DNA from: Secundilactobacillus silagei JCM 19001
GTDB taxonomy: Bacteria; Bacillota; Bacilli; Lactobacillales; Lactobacillaceae
NCBI RefSeq assembly: GCF_002217945.1
Contig: NZ_BCMG01000004.1
Coordinates: forward strand, 1 to 64,000
Reading direction: 5' to 3'
DNA length: 64,000 nucleotides
Made by a program: the position numbers and the translations under genes
In this document: piece by piece, positions 35,653 to 44,351 of the stretch
Position numbering within the stretch: position 1 is the stretch's first letter
Layout of the letters: each line of letters opens with the position of its first letter
Notes under the pieces: generated by a model
Database searches by the model: none
The model's input: the letters and a program-made list of their open reading frames with translations, nothing else
What the model was told of the DNA's origin: nothing

Positions 35653-36609
35653 TTAGATATCGTAGTCACCGTCTTGCATGGCTTCAACGTTACCTAGCAG
35701 GTAGCCGTTACCCACTTGCGAGAAGAAGTCATGATTGGCAGTGGTGGTTGAAATACCATTCATAACGATTGGATTAACATCATCGGCCGTATCGGGGAAC
35801 AGGGGGTCTTGCCCGAGGTTCATCAGGGCCTTATTAGCGTTGTAGCGAATAAAGGTCAAGACTTCATCTGTCCAGCCCACTTGGTCGTAAACTAAGTGGG
35901 TGTACTTTTCTTCGTTTTCGTACAGTTCGTACAAGAAGTTGAACATCCAGTCTTTCAAGTCCTGCTGTTCGTTCTCACCTAATTGGTTGTAGCCAATTTG
36001 GAATTTGTAGCCAATGTAGGTACCATGAACGGATTCATCACGGAGAATTAGTTTGATAATTTCTGCAACGTTGGCCAGCTTGTTGTGTCCCAGATAATAG
36101 AGTGGGGTGAAGAAGCCGGAGTAGAAGAGGAAGGTTTCCAAGAACACGTTGGCAATCTTTTTCTTCAAGGGGTGATTGTCATCATGATACAGATCACGGA
36201 TTCGCAACGCTTTGTTTTGTAAAAATTCTTCCGTATCGCTCCAATTAAAAATCTCATCGATCTCATCTGGCGTATTTAAGGTTGTAAAGATCGATGAATA
36301 GCTTTTGGCATGAACTGACTCCATGAATTGAATGTTATTCAGCACAGCCATTTCATGCTGGGTCTGAGTGTCCTTTCTTAGTGATGCCATGCCATCTTGT
36401 GACTGCAGGGTATCAAGTAAGGTCAGCCCACCAAAGACGTGACCAACGACCCATTTATGCGTGTCATCAAGTCCTCGCCAGTCGTCCAGATCATTTGAAA
36501 GCGGGATCCGGGTATCTAGCCAAAACTGTTCCGTTAACTTTTCCCAAGTGGCCTTATCAATTTGATCGTCCACTGCGTTCCAATTGATTGCATGATATGA
36601 TTCTGTCAT
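35653..36609 (-). CDS. nrdF: Class Ib ribonucleotide reductase, beta subunit
   Basis: A 318-residue NrdF, the di-metal tyrosyl radical subunit. Ligand motifs are visible: FGGLTLLDTLQ region with Asp, EMAVLNNIQFMESVHAKSY (two Glu/His ligands near residues 85-103), and LILRDESVHGTYIGYKF near 188-204. It works with NrdE to make dNDPs. Its usual activator NrdI is not encoded in this cluster. It lies 58 bases after nrdE on the minus strand and ends in a terminator. Confidence 0.95.
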   Translation of the reverse strand: MTESYHAINWNAVDDQIDKATWEKLTEQFWLDTRIPLSNDLDDWRGLDDTHKWVVGHVFGGLTLLDTLQSQDGMASLRKDTQTQHEMAVLNNIQFMESVHAKSYSSIFTTLNTPDEIDEIFNWSDTEEFLQNKALRIRDLYHDDNHPLKKKIANVFLETFLFYSGFFTPLYYLGHNKLANVAEIIKLILRDESVHGTYIGYKFQIGYNQLGENEQQDLKDWMFNFLYELYENEEKYTHLVYDQVGWTDEVLTFIRYNANKALMNLGQDPLFPDTADDVNPIVMNGISTTTANHDFFSQVGNGYLLGNVEAMQDGDYDI

Positions 36610-36667
36610 TAGTATTCTCCTTTAGCGTCTAACTATAACGCTGACGATATGACTACAAGCACACAGC

Positions 36668-38839
36668 TTAAATGACGCAGCTCTCACACTGATTAGCACC
36701 GATTTCGCCTTCATCGTCCGTAAATGTCCGGACATAGTAAATCGACTTAAGACCCTTTTTGTGGGCGTAATTGCGCAAAATACTCAAATCACGGGTGGTC
36801 ATCTTGTTAGTCCGGCCGTTCTTCCACTCATACAGACCTTCTGGAATCGTTGAACGCATAAAGAGGGTCATGCTCATCCCTTGATCAACGTGTTGCTGGG
36901 CAGCAGCGTAGACGTCGATCACTTTTCGCATATCCGTATCATAGGCGGATTTGTAGTAAGGTAACGTTTCGTTTGAAAGATAAGGCGCTGGGTAGTAAAT
37001 ATTACCGATTTTCTTTTCCTGCCGTTCTTCGATCCGGTTAATGATGGGGTGCAGACTGGCAGTGGTGTCATTGATGTATGAAATTGAGCCGTTGGGGGCA
37101 ACTGCCAAACGGTTTTGGTGATACAGCCCATCCTTCATGACCGCTTGTTTGAGGCTTTCCCAGTCTTCAGCAGTCGGGATGAAGATGTCCTTGAATAGTG
37201 ATTTTACTTTATTAGATTGAGGTATGAATTCGCCGTTTTGGTTGGTGTATTTATCGAAATAACTGCCATCAGCGTAAGCACTCTTCTCAAAGTTATAAAA
37301 GGTAGTGTGGCGTTCCTTAGCGATTTGATTAGAAGCAACTAAGGTCCAGTAGTTCAGTAACATAAAGTAAATGTTGGTAAATTCGATGGTGTCGGGATCG
37401 CCGTACATCATTTTATTTTTAGCGAAGAAACTGTGCAGGCCCATGCCGCCAAGGCCAATCGTGTGGCCCAGTTTATTGCCGTTTTGAATCGATGGGACAA
37501 CGTCAATATCGGAATGATCAGTGATGAAGGTTAATGCCCGCACCATGGTCTCCACTGAGTGGCCAAAATCGGGACTTTGCATTAGATTGACAATGTTGGT
37601 CGAGCCCAAGTTGCAGGAAATATCGCGGCCCATTTGAACGTAGGTCTGGGTGTTATCAACGGTTGAGGGTGTTTGAACCTGTAAAATTTCGGAACAGAGG
37701 TTACTCATCACGATGCGACCATCAATGGGGTTGTCCCGGTTAGCGGTATCAATGTTAATGATGTAAGGGTAGCCGGATTCCTGCTGCAACTTACCGATTT
37801 CAGTTTCCAGTTCCCGGGCAGGCAGCTGCTTTTTGCGGATCGAATCATTGGCCACCATGTTGTCATATTCTTTAGTGATATCAACGTAACTAAACGGAAC
37901 GCCGTATTCGCGTTCAACATCGTAGGGGCTAAACAGGTACATGTTCTGATTGTCGCGGCAGAGCTCATAGAATTTATCCGGTACAGTAATGCCTAATGAC
38001 AAGGTCTTGAGCCGAATCTTTTCGTCCGCGTTTTCCTTTTTAGCTGATAGAAACGCAATGATGTCTGGGTGGAAGACACTGAGGTAGACCACCCCAGCCC
38101 CTTGCCGCTGACCCAACTGGTTGGAGTAGGAAAAACTGTCTTCCAGTAATTTCATGACGGGGACCACACCACTGGCCGCACCTTCAATGTTTTTGATGGG
38201 GTCGCCGGCACCACGCAGGTTGGATAAGTTGATGCCAACACCGCCGCCAATTCTTGAGAGTTGCAGTGCGGAGTTGATCGTCCGGCCAATGGTATTCATA
38301 TCATCAGTGGTTTGAATCAAGAAACACGATACCAGTTCCCCACGCTGCTTGCGACCGGCGTTTAGAAAACTCGGCGTTGCTGGCTGGTAACGCTGGTGAA
38401 TCATTTCGTCTGCGAGGTCCATGGCGAGGTGTTCGTCACCGTCAGCAAAGTACAGGGCGTTCATGGCAACCCGGTCGATGTAGTTTTCCAGATAATAGTC
38501 GTTGTCGTTGGTCCGCAGAGCATACTGCGCGTAAAATTTATAGGCAGCCATAAAGGTCTTAAAATGAAAGTTCTGAGATTTAAGATAAGCGTATAATGAT
38601 TGAATAAACTCAAATTGGTATTTATGATAGAAATCAGTCTCGATGTAATCATTTGCCAATAGGTAATCGAAGCGGTCCTTTAGCGAGGCAAATTTTTTGG
38701 TGTTCGGTTCAACGTTTTGGGTCAAAAACGCCTGCAATGCTTCTTGATCCTTATTTAGCGGGATCTGACCGTTGACCGGAATATTGATTTCGTTGTTGAG
38801 GTCGTAATAGGTGACGTCTTTAAGGTCTTTTAAGCTCAT
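36668..38839 (-). CDS. nrdE: Class Ib ribonucleotide reductase, alpha subunit
   Basis: A 723-residue catalytic subunit. N-terminal NrdE domain, then PATPSFLNAGRKQRGELVSC near residue 155 (active-site Cys), RIGGGVGINLS near 196, NLCSEI near 380 and the radical-chain Tyr pair in the C-terminal barrel; it ends in CESCVI, the Cys pair re-reduced by NrdH. Length is typical of NrdE without an ATP cone. It is preceded by a terminator-like hairpin after nrdH, which may set the ratio of the subunits. Confidence 0.95.
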   Translation of the reverse strand: MSLKDLKDVTYYDLNNEINIPVNGQIPLNKDQEALQAFLTQNVEPNTKKFASLKDRFDYLLANDYIETDFYHKYQFEFIQSLYAYLKSQNFHFKTFMAAYKFYAQYALRTNDNDYYLENYIDRVAMNALYFADGDEHLAMDLADEMIHQRYQPATPSFLNAGRKQRGELVSCFLIQTTDDMNTIGRTINSALQLSRIGGGVGINLSNLRGAGDPIKNIEGAASGVVPVMKLLEDSFSYSNQLGQRQGAGVVYLSVFHPDIIAFLSAKKENADEKIRLKTLSLGITVPDKFYELCRDNQNMYLFSPYDVEREYGVPFSYVDITKEYDNMVANDSIRKKQLPARELETEIGKLQQESGYPYIINIDTANRDNPIDGRIVMSNLCSEILQVQTPSTVDNTQTYVQMGRDISCNLGSTNIVNLMQSPDFGHSVETMVRALTFITDHSDIDVVPSIQNGNKLGHTIGLGGMGLHSFFAKNKMMYGDPDTIEFTNIYFMLLNYWTLVASNQIAKERHTTFYNFEKSAYADGSYFDKYTNQNGEFIPQSNKVKSLFKDIFIPTAEDWESLKQAVMKDGLYHQNRLAVAPNGSISYINDTTASLHPIINRIEERQEKKIGNIYYPAPYLSNETLPYYKSAYDTDMRKVIDVYAAAQQHVDQGMSMTLFMRSTIPEGLYEWKNGRTNKMTTRDLSILRNYAHKKGLKSIYYVRTFTDDEGEIGANQCESCVI

Positions 38840-38881
38840 TTTAACCAGCTCACTCTTTTCTATTGGGATGAAATTCTGTAG

Positions 38882-38921
38882 AATAAAAAGGCGGCGTTTT
38901 CTGGTATCCAGAATACGCCAC
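38882..38921 (-). terminator. Internal terminator between nrdH and nrdE
   Basis: On the minus strand GGTGGCGT-ATTCTGG pairs with CCAGAAA-ACGCCGCC, followed by TTTTTATT. It sits inside the nrdHEF operon, so it should allow partial readthrough. Confidence 0.8.
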
Positions 38922-38937
38922 CCTATGCCTGCGTATG

Positions 38938-39174
38938 TTAAATGGCCAGTTTTTGCAATTGATCTGGTCGAAAACCGCTAAATTGCGTATCAGCAGTTTC
39001 AATAACGGGCAGGGACTGAAACCCCTGACCCTTGAGATAATCAACGTACTGCGGATCTTCATTAATGTTGTGTTCAATAAAGTCGACGTGATGTTCCGTT
39101 AAGAATCGTTTAGTCATTTTGCATTGCATGCAGTTGTTTTTTGAATATACCGTTACTTTTGCCATATCAGTCAC
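38938..39174 (-). CDS. nrdH: Glutaredoxin-like NrdH
   Basis: A 78-residue redoxin with the active motif CMQCKMTKR (residues 15-23) and the NrdH-typical GFQSLPVIET and FSGFRPDQL. It reduces the C-terminal disulfide of NrdE. It is the first gene of the nrdHEF operon. AGGAGTG lies 7 bases before the ATG. Promoter and NrdR boxes are upstream. Confidence 0.94.
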   Translation of the reverse strand: MTDMAKVTVYSKNNCMQCKMTKRFLTEHHVDFIEHNINEDPQYVDYLKGQGFQSLPVIETADTQFSGFRPDQLQKLAI

Positions 39175-39208
39175 ACTCCTATGTAATCTTGGTAATCTCG
39201 ATAAATAG

Positions 39209-39292
39209 AGTTTACACTAGTCAGCCAAAAATTCAACTATCAGACCCCTATATTTTGTGTCTAGCTAAAACAATGAACACTAAATATGGGGC
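39209..39292 (-). promoter_or_regulatory. nrdHEF promoter with two NrdR boxes
   Basis: On the minus strand TTGAAT (39231-39236) and TAAACT (39209-39214) are 16 bases apart. Upstream lie two NrdR-box-like 16-mers: 39245-39260 (plus strand CCCCTATATTTTGTGT) and 39277-39292 (ACACTAAATATGGGGC). Their starts are 32 bp apart, three helical turns, the spacing seen for NrdR. Both carry half sites with G/C substitutions relative to ACAC-TATAT-GTGT. Confidence 0.8.
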
Positions 39293-39374
39293 AGTAGCAG
39301 TCATTCTAATTACTTTTAGTCAGTAAAAAATATTTTCGATAACGATGTCCAGTAGTTAAAGGGGAAATGCAATC

Positions 39375-39872
39375 ATAACAGTTGATGAACAATATATGCA
39401 AGAAGCCTTGTTAGAGGCCCACAAGTCTGCCTTGATCGGCGAGGTTCCAATTGGTGCGGTGATCGTTCACGACGGCCGAATTGTTGGCCGGGGTCATAAT
39501 CTGCGTGAGCACAGCCAACTAGCCGATGACCACGCCGAAATGATGGCCATTAGTGAAGCCAACCAGTGTCTGCATAGCTGGCGGTTAGTCGACTGCACGC
39601 TGTACGTCACACTCGAGCCATGTATCATGTGCAGCGGGGCGATCATTAATTCACGCATTGACCGGGTGGTGTTTGGCGCCCGTGATCCCAAGGCCGGTGC
39701 AGTAGCGTCACTATATAGTTTATTAAATGACGCCCGGCTGAACCATCAGGTGGCCGTGACAGAAGGCGTGCTGGCAGCGCAGTCTGGGGCGGTTTTAAAA
39801 GCGTTTTTTAAAGCGGCTCGCAAGCGCAATAAGCGCCAAAAAAAGCAGCGCGCCAATAAACCGTTAGGATAA
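39375..39872 (+). CDS. tadA: tRNA-specific adenosine deaminase TadA, apparent AUA start
   Basis: Deaminates A34 to inosine in tRNA-Arg(ACG). The zinc and proton-transfer motif DHAEMMA (HAE) and the PCIMC motif are intact, and the Lys/Arg-rich C-terminal tail is typical. The first usable ATG is 39396, but this lacks a ribosome binding site and removes residues (TVDEQY) that align with the family N-terminus (MTxDExYM in Bacillus). AAAGGGG (39358-39364) points instead to codon 39375, which is ATA exactly where family members have ATG. The conventional alternative is 39396, giving 158 residues. It precedes the SRP RNA gene, as in relatives. Confidence 0.85.
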   Translation: MTVDEQYMQEALLEAHKSALIGEVPIGAVIVHDGRIVGRGHNLREHSQLADDHAEMMAISEANQCLHSWRLVDCTLYVTLEPCIMCSGAIINSRIDRVVFGARDPKAGAVASLYSLLNDARLNHQVAVTEGVLAAQSGAVLKAFFKAARKRNKRQKKQRANKPLG

Positions 39873-39917
39873 TGCGATTATGACTAGCATTCACATTTTA
39901 AATATGGTAAAGTAGAA

Positions 39918-40013
39918 GTTGCCGCAAGGCCTTGGGGCAAGGGTGACCTTACGAATCGTGTCAGGTCCGGAAGGAAGCAGCACTAAGTATGTGTGACTTT
40001 GTGCTCCAAGTTT
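39918..40013 (+). ncRNA. ffs: Signal recognition particle RNA (small bacterial type)
   Basis: The conserved tetraloop and Ffh-binding region GTCAGGTCCGGAAGGAAGCA (39959-39978) is present, with long outer pairing of CTTGGGGCA (39931-39939) with TGTGCTCCAAG near 40000-40010. The location between tadA and dnaX is the normal one. Exact ends are estimated. Confidence 0.93.
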
Positions 40014-40026
40014 ATATGACCTTAAT

Positions 40027-40064
40027 GAGGGCGGGACAAAACGTTGAGTTTTGTTACCGTCCTC
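40027..40064 (+). terminator. Terminator after the SRP RNA gene
   Basis: GAGG, CGG and ACAAAAC pair with GTTTTGT, CCG and CCTC around a small loop; a T-rich tail follows. Confidence 0.75.
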
Positions 40065-40175
40065 TTCTTATACAATTTTTAACGATCTGAATGTATAGTA
40101 TTTAACCAATAAACACTATATAATGTTTATCAGTGAGTTTTACGAGTTAACCCAAAAGAATCGAGGGAAATAGTC

Positions 40176-41918
40176 ATGAGTTACCAAGCCTTATACCGGG
40201 TGTGGCGGCCACAGCGATTTGACGAAGTGATCGGCCAAAAACTGATCACCCAGACTTTGAAAAACGCCGTTAAAACTAAACAAATTAGTCACGCCTACCT
40301 GTTTGCAGGGCCACGGGGAACGGGGAAAACCTCGATGGCAAAGATTTTTGCCAAGGCGGTGAACTGTCCCAATCAAAAAGATGGTGAGCCTTGTAATGAG
40401 TGTGATACCTGCAAGGCAATTACCAAGGGCACGTTAAATGACGTGATCGAGATCGATGCTGCCTCTAATAACGGGGTAGAAGAGATCCGCGATATTCGTG
40501 ATAAAGTGAAGTACGCCCCAACTGAGGCGGAATATAAAGTTTACATCATTGATGAAGTTCATATGCTGTCCACCGGGGCCTTTAATGCGTTGTTAAAAAC
40601 CTTGGAAGAACCACCGGCAAACGTGATTTTCATTCTGGCCACGACCGAACCGCATAAAATTCCGGCCACGATCATTTCGCGGACCCAGCGGTTTGATTTT
40701 AAACAGATTCAAGCTAAAGACAGTCTGTCAAGAATGGCTTATATTCTAAAGGAAAAGCACCTGCAATACGACGATGAAGCGCTGAAAGTGATTGCGAAGG
40801 CTTCTGAAGGCGGTATGCGGGATGCTTTGAGTATCCTAGATCAGGTCATCTCATTTGGCGATGACACGGTTACACTGGATAATGCGCTCTTAGTCACTGG
40901 GGCGGTTCGCAAGCAACTGCTGGTAACGTATCTGACTCAGGTGACGCAGCAGGAGACGCAAAAAGCCCTGATGACGGTCCAAGAGATCTTAGACGATGGG
41001 AAAGACCCAGAGCGGTTTACGGAAGATCTCGTTAACCTGACCCGTGATCTGCTGCTCTATCAACAGTCACCAGAACTGGTGACCCAGATTGAAATGGACC
41101 AGGTCGATTCGGATTTCAAACAGTTGGCAACGGCCATTAAACCGCAGCAGCTATACGATATTATTGATGATTTAAACGATATCCAACAGCAAATGCGTTT
41201 TACGACCCATGAAGATGTTTACCTAGAAGTCCTGACGGTGCGCTTGGCGGGACGTCAGGATCAGCCCAGTCAAACCGCTGCGACCGGTCAAGTTGATAAT
41301 GCGGTGGTCGAGCGCTTGGAGAATGAAATCAGCAGTCTGAAAAAGACGGTGGCTGACTTGCAAAAGGCACCGGCAGTTGCAGCAGCCAGTCAGCGTCCGG
41401 CCGTTCCGAAACCAACAGCTAAGCCGAAGCGGACCCAAGTTAACTTGAGTCTGGTCTATCCAATTCTTGGAGCAGCTACCCGCAAAGATCTGTCAGCGCT
41501 GCAGGAAGTTTGGTCCGACTTAATGAACATTTTGTCGATTCCACAACGGTCGATCATGGGGGTCTCTAAGCCGGTGGCTGCCAGTCCGGACGGTGCAATT
41601 ATCGCGTTTGACTACGCCTTTTTGCAGCAGCGGGCAAACGCTGATCAAGAATTGAATGATGCGCTGGAAAATGGGTTGGACCGACTGACCCACAAGGTGC
41701 CAAAGCTGGTCTTCGTGCCCACTGATCAATGGCCGCAAATTCGTAAAACCTATTTGCAGCAGCATCAGGTGACCGCACAAAGTGATCAGGGAACTGACGA
41801 CACAGCTCAGACTGATGATCAGTCTGAAGATGAACCTGCACCAGCCACGACTGAGCCGGTGGTGGATAAAGCCAAAGAACTGTTTGGCGATGATGTTATT
41901 GATGTTAAAGCAGATTAA
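40176..41918 (+). CDS. dnaX: DNA polymerase III subunits gamma and tau
   Basis: A 580-residue clamp-loader ATPase. Walker A is GPRGTGKTS near residue 45, the zinc site is CPNQKDGEPCNECDTC near 64-79, Walker B is VYIIDEVHML near 122 and SRTQRFDF near 169 holds the arginine finger. Domain III (240-360) and a Pro/Lys-rich linker (about 395-415) precede the tau-specific C-terminus. I saw no obvious slippery site for a shorter gamma form. It starts the operon dnaX-ebfC-recR-yaaL. Confidence 0.95.
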   Translation: MSYQALYRVWRPQRFDEVIGQKLITQTLKNAVKTKQISHAYLFAGPRGTGKTSMAKIFAKAVNCPNQKDGEPCNECDTCKAITKGTLNDVIEIDAASNNGVEEIRDIRDKVKYAPTEAEYKVYIIDEVHMLSTGAFNALLKTLEEPPANVIFILATTEPHKIPATIISRTQRFDFKQIQAKDSLSRMAYILKEKHLQYDDEALKVIAKASEGGMRDALSILDQVISFGDDTVTLDNALLVTGAVRKQLLVTYLTQVTQQETQKALMTVQEILDDGKDPERFTEDLVNLTRDLLLYQQSPELVTQIEMDQVDSDFKQLATAIKPQQLYDIIDDLNDIQQQMRFTTHEDVYLEVLTVRLAGRQDQPSQTAATGQVDNAVVERLENEISSLKKTVADLQKAPAVAAASQRPAVPKPTAKPKRTQVNLSLVYPILGAATRKDLSALQEVWSDLMNILSIPQRSIMGVSKPVAASPDGAIIAFDYAFLQQRANADQELNDALENGLDRLTHKVPKLVFVPTDQWPQIRKTYLQQHQVTAQSDQGTDDTAQTDDQSEDEPAPATTEPVVDKAKELFGDDVIDVKAD

Positions 41919-41948
41919 CCATAATAATACAGAGGATGGTAAAGAACT

Positions 41949-42263
41949 ATGATGCGTGGAAATAGAAACATGGGCAACATGATGAAACAAATGAAAAAGA
42001 TGGAAAAGAAGTTGGCTGAGGAACAAAAAGTCATGGAAGCGAAGTCTTATACTGGGGTTTCTCCCGACGAGATGGTTAAGGCGACCTTCACGGGAAAACG
42101 GGAAATGACGGATTTAACAATTGACCCGAAGGCAATCGATCCCGATGATCCCGATATGCTGAGTGATTTAATTTTAGCGGCTGTTAACTCGGCTTTGAAA
42201 CAAATCGATGATGAAGGTAAACAGACTTTAGGTAAATACACGAACAACATTCCAGGAATGTAG
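41949..42263 (+). CDS. ebfC: YbaB/EbfC family nucleoid-associated protein
   Basis: A 104-residue DNA-binding protein. Met- and Lys-rich N-terminus (RNMGNMMKQMKKMEKKL), then the family core VKATFTGKREMTDLTIDPKAI and LILAAVNSALKQ. It occurs between dnaX and recR in nearly all bacteria. The start is ATG 41949 or the next codon, behind GGATGG. Confidence 0.93.
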   Translation: MMRGNRNMGNMMKQMKKMEKKLAEEQKVMEAKSYTGVSPDEMVKATFTGKREMTDLTIDPKAIDPDDPDMLSDLILAAVNSALKQIDDEGKQTLGKYTNNIPGM

Positions 42264-42288
42264 TCGACGTAAGGAGTGAATGGCAGCA

Positions 42289-42888
42289 ATGCAATATCCA
42301 GAACCAATTGCACAACTAATTGATAGTTATATGAAGCTGCCAGGAATCGGACAAAAGACGGCCACGCGGTTGGCATTTTTTACCATCGATATGGACAGTG
42401 ACGACGTGACTCGATTCGCGAAATCACTGATTTCGGCTAAGCGCGACCTGCATTTTTGTTCGATCTGCGGTAATATAACTGAAAATGATCCCTGCGATAT
42501 TTGCCAAGATAAGACCCGTGATCAGAGTCAGATCTTAGTGGTTGAACAGGCTAAAGACATCATGACGATGGAAAAGATGAAGGAGTACCACGGGCTATAC
42601 CACGTGTTAAACGGCGTCTTGTCGCCAATTGAAGGCAAGGGCCCAGAGGACTTGAACATGGCTAGCCTGCTTAAACGGCTGCAGACAAACAAGTCCGTTA
42701 AGGAAGTTATCGTGGCGACTAACGCCACGCCAGAAGGTGAAGCAACGGCGATGTATCTGTCGCGGCTGATCAAACCGGCTGGTATTAAAGTGACCCGGCT
42801 AGCCCATGGCTTATCAGTTGGCTCAGATATCGAGTACGCTGATGAGATGACGCTCTATAAAGCGGTGGAAGGCCGAACCGAAATGTAA
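42289..42888 (+). CDS. recR: Recombination mediator protein RecR
   Basis: A 199-residue RecR. It has a helix-hairpin-helix ([16 protein letters not shown], about residues 16-31), a zinc finger (CSICGN and CDICQD, 56-71), a Toprim domain (80-175, [11 protein letters not shown]) and a Walker-B-like end. It loads RecA with RecO. The start at ATG 42289 gives the usual MQYPEPIA N-terminus; ATG 42280 is closer to AAGGAG and remains possible. It is co-transcribed with ebfC. Confidence 0.93.
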   Translation: MQYPEPIAQLIDSYMKLPGIGQKTATRLAFFTIDMDSDDVTRFAKSLISAKRDLHFCSICGNITENDPCDICQDKTRDQSQILVVEQAKDIMTMEKMKEYHGLYHVLNGVLSPIEGKGPEDLNMASLLKRLQTNKSVKEVIVATNATPEGEATAMYLSRLIKPAGIKVTRLAHGLSVGSDIEYADEMTLYKAVEGRTEM

Positions 42889-42904
42889 GTAAGGAAGTGA
42901 CAAC

Positions 42905-43147
42905 TTGTTTGGTGCGGGAAAGCAGCACATTAGACAAAGATTTGATGATCAGTTATTAACGACGATCGAACGCGCTAAAGAAGAGTGGGATCAGGCCAAG
43001 CAGACCGAATTTGCCATTGCGGATGTCGATGAAGAAATTACGGCACAAACGGCATTGGCGAGACAAAAGTACCTCTTTTTATACCGCGAAGCCCGTTTGC
43101 GTCATGTGAAGGGACACCATATTCAGCCGTCCGTTTTTGACCATTAA
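42905..43147 (+). CDS. yaaL: YaaL family protein (DUF2508)
   Basis: An 80-residue, mostly helical and charged protein of unknown function, with a typical QKYLFLYREARLRH segment. Found after recR in Bacillus and lactobacilli. Start TTG 42905 with AAGGAAGTG 6 bases upstream. It ends the dnaX operon at a terminator. Confidence 0.85.
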   Translation: MFGAGKQHIRQRFDDQLLTTIERAKEEWDQAKQTEFAIADVDEEITAQTALARQKYLFLYREARLRHVKGHHIQPSVFDH

Positions 43148-43149
43148 AT

Positions 43150-43199
43150 AAAGGCCGTGATTTTACCGATGATAGTCAGGTAAATATCACGGCCTTTTT
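43150..43199 (+). terminator. Terminator of the dnaX-recR-yaaL operon
   Basis: AAAGGCCGTGAT pairs with ATCACGGCCTTT, followed by TT and G, with an inner TTTACC/GGTAAA pairing. Confidence 0.9.
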
Positions 43200-43235
43200 G
43201 ACTGGTTTTACTAAAGTCTGAGGCTTGCTAAGCGC

Positions 43236-43329
43236 TTGATTCCCTATCTCTAATCAAGTACAATTGCTAGTGTCGTATCATTTCGAACGGTGATGGTTTT
43301 AAGCGTTATTGCGGACGCTGTCACCGTAA
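43236..43329 (+). promoter_or_regulatory. tmk promoter and leader hairpin
   Basis: TTGATT (43236-43241) and TACAAT (43259-43264) are 17 bases apart. A hairpin follows: ACGGTGA (43287-43293) with TCACCGT (43321-43327), enclosing AGCGT with ACGCT. It has no T-run, so it is more likely an RNA-stability or regulatory element than a terminator. Confidence 0.6.
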
Positions 43330-43353
43330 TTTATTGTAAGCGAGGTAACCAAT

Positions 43354-43986
43354 GTGGCAGGATTATTTATTACGTTTGAAGGGCCAGATGGCGCTGGGAA
43401 AACCACGGTTCTAAGCGCGATTGCCGAACAGTTTAAGACGGCAAAACGCACGGACATTCTGGTTACCCGTGAACCAGGTGGTAATCAGATTTCGGAAGCC
43501 ATTCGCAACCTGATTTTGGATCCCAAAAACACGCAAATGGATGTGCGCACGGAAGCGTTGCTCTACGCGGCTTCTCGGCGACAGCTGATTCAAGAAACCA
43601 TTCGGCCCGCGTTGGCAGCCAATAAGGTCGTTTTATGTGACCGGTTCGTTGACAGTTCAGTGGCGTATCAAGGTGCTGGCAGACAGATCGGTGAAGACGC
43701 CGTTTTTCAGATGAACCAATTTGCTACTGAAGGATTGACACCGGATCTCACGGTTTACGTGGATGTGCCGTCTGAAGTTGGTCTGGCACGGATCAAAGCG
43801 CACCGGGCAAACGTTGACCGGCTCGATGCCGAAACACTTAGCTTTCATAAACGGGTTCGCGCTGCGTATCTGCGATTAGCTAAGCAGTTTCCCGACCGCA
43901 TCGTAACTGTGGACGCAACTCAGCCAGTGGCAACCGTGATCGAGCAGACAATGACGTTAATTACCAATGCGATGAAACAGCGTTAA
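43354..43986 (+). CDS. tmk: Thymidylate kinase
   Basis: A 210-residue kinase that makes dTDP from dTMP. P-loop FEGPDGAGKTT (residues 8-18), DRF motif CDRFVDSSVAYQG near 96, and the LID region near 145. Start GTG 43354, 9 bases after GAGG; an overlapping ATG at 43352 is out of frame. It leads the operon tmk-darA-holB-yabA-rsmI. Confidence 0.95.
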   Translation: MAGLFITFEGPDGAGKTTVLSAIAEQFKTAKRTDILVTREPGGNQISEAIRNLILDPKNTQMDVRTEALLYAASRRQLIQETIRPALAANKVVLCDRFVDSSVAYQGAGRQIGEDAVFQMNQFATEGLTPDLTVYVDVPSEVGLARIKAHRANVDRLDAETLSFHKRVRAAYLRLAKQFPDRIVTVDATQPVATVIEQTMTLITNAMKQR

Positions 43987-44010
43987 CTGACAGAGAGGGA
44001 GGTTCTGGAT

Positions 44011-44340
44011 ATGAAGCTAGTGATTGCAATCGTGCAGGACAAAGATGCCAACCGCCTGCGCAGCGAATTTGTGAAGGCTGGTATTGGGGCAACGCGGCTA
44101 TCAACTACCGGTGGGTTCTTGAAGTCTGGTAACACGACTTATATGATTGGTATCGACGATCAGCGGGTTCAAGAAGTTCTTGATCTGATCCATAAGACGT
44201 CGCGAACCCGGCAGCAGTTCATGACACCCCCAGTCAATATCGATGCCCAAATGGACAGTACGTCCGGTTATCCGGTTGAAGTTCAGGTGGGTGGAGCGAC
44301 AGTTTTCGTCCTACCGATCGAACAATTTCATCAATTTTAA
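44011..44340 (+). CDS. darA: Cyclic di-AMP receptor DarA (PII-like)
   Basis: A 109-residue PII-like protein (YaaQ/PstA) that binds c-di-AMP as a trimer. MKLVIAIVQDKDANRL at the start, RLSTTGGFLKSGNTTYMIG near 30-48 and the PVEVQVGGATVFVL end match the family. In other Firmicutes it links c-di-AMP to metabolism. GGGAGG lies 9 bases before ATG. A potential c-di-AMP-regulated transporter (KimA-like) lies 13 kb downstream. Confidence 0.92.
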   Translation: MKLVIAIVQDKDANRLRSEFVKAGIGATRLSTTGGFLKSGNTTYMIGIDDQRVQEVLDLIHKTSRTRQQFMTPPVNIDAQMDSTSGYPVEVQVGGATVFVLPIEQFHQF

Positions 44341-44351
44341 TGGAGGCAGCT

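Noticed and set aside
40176-41918. Programmed frameshift in dnaX giving gamma
   Set aside because: No A-rich slippery heptamer followed by a stem-loop was seen.
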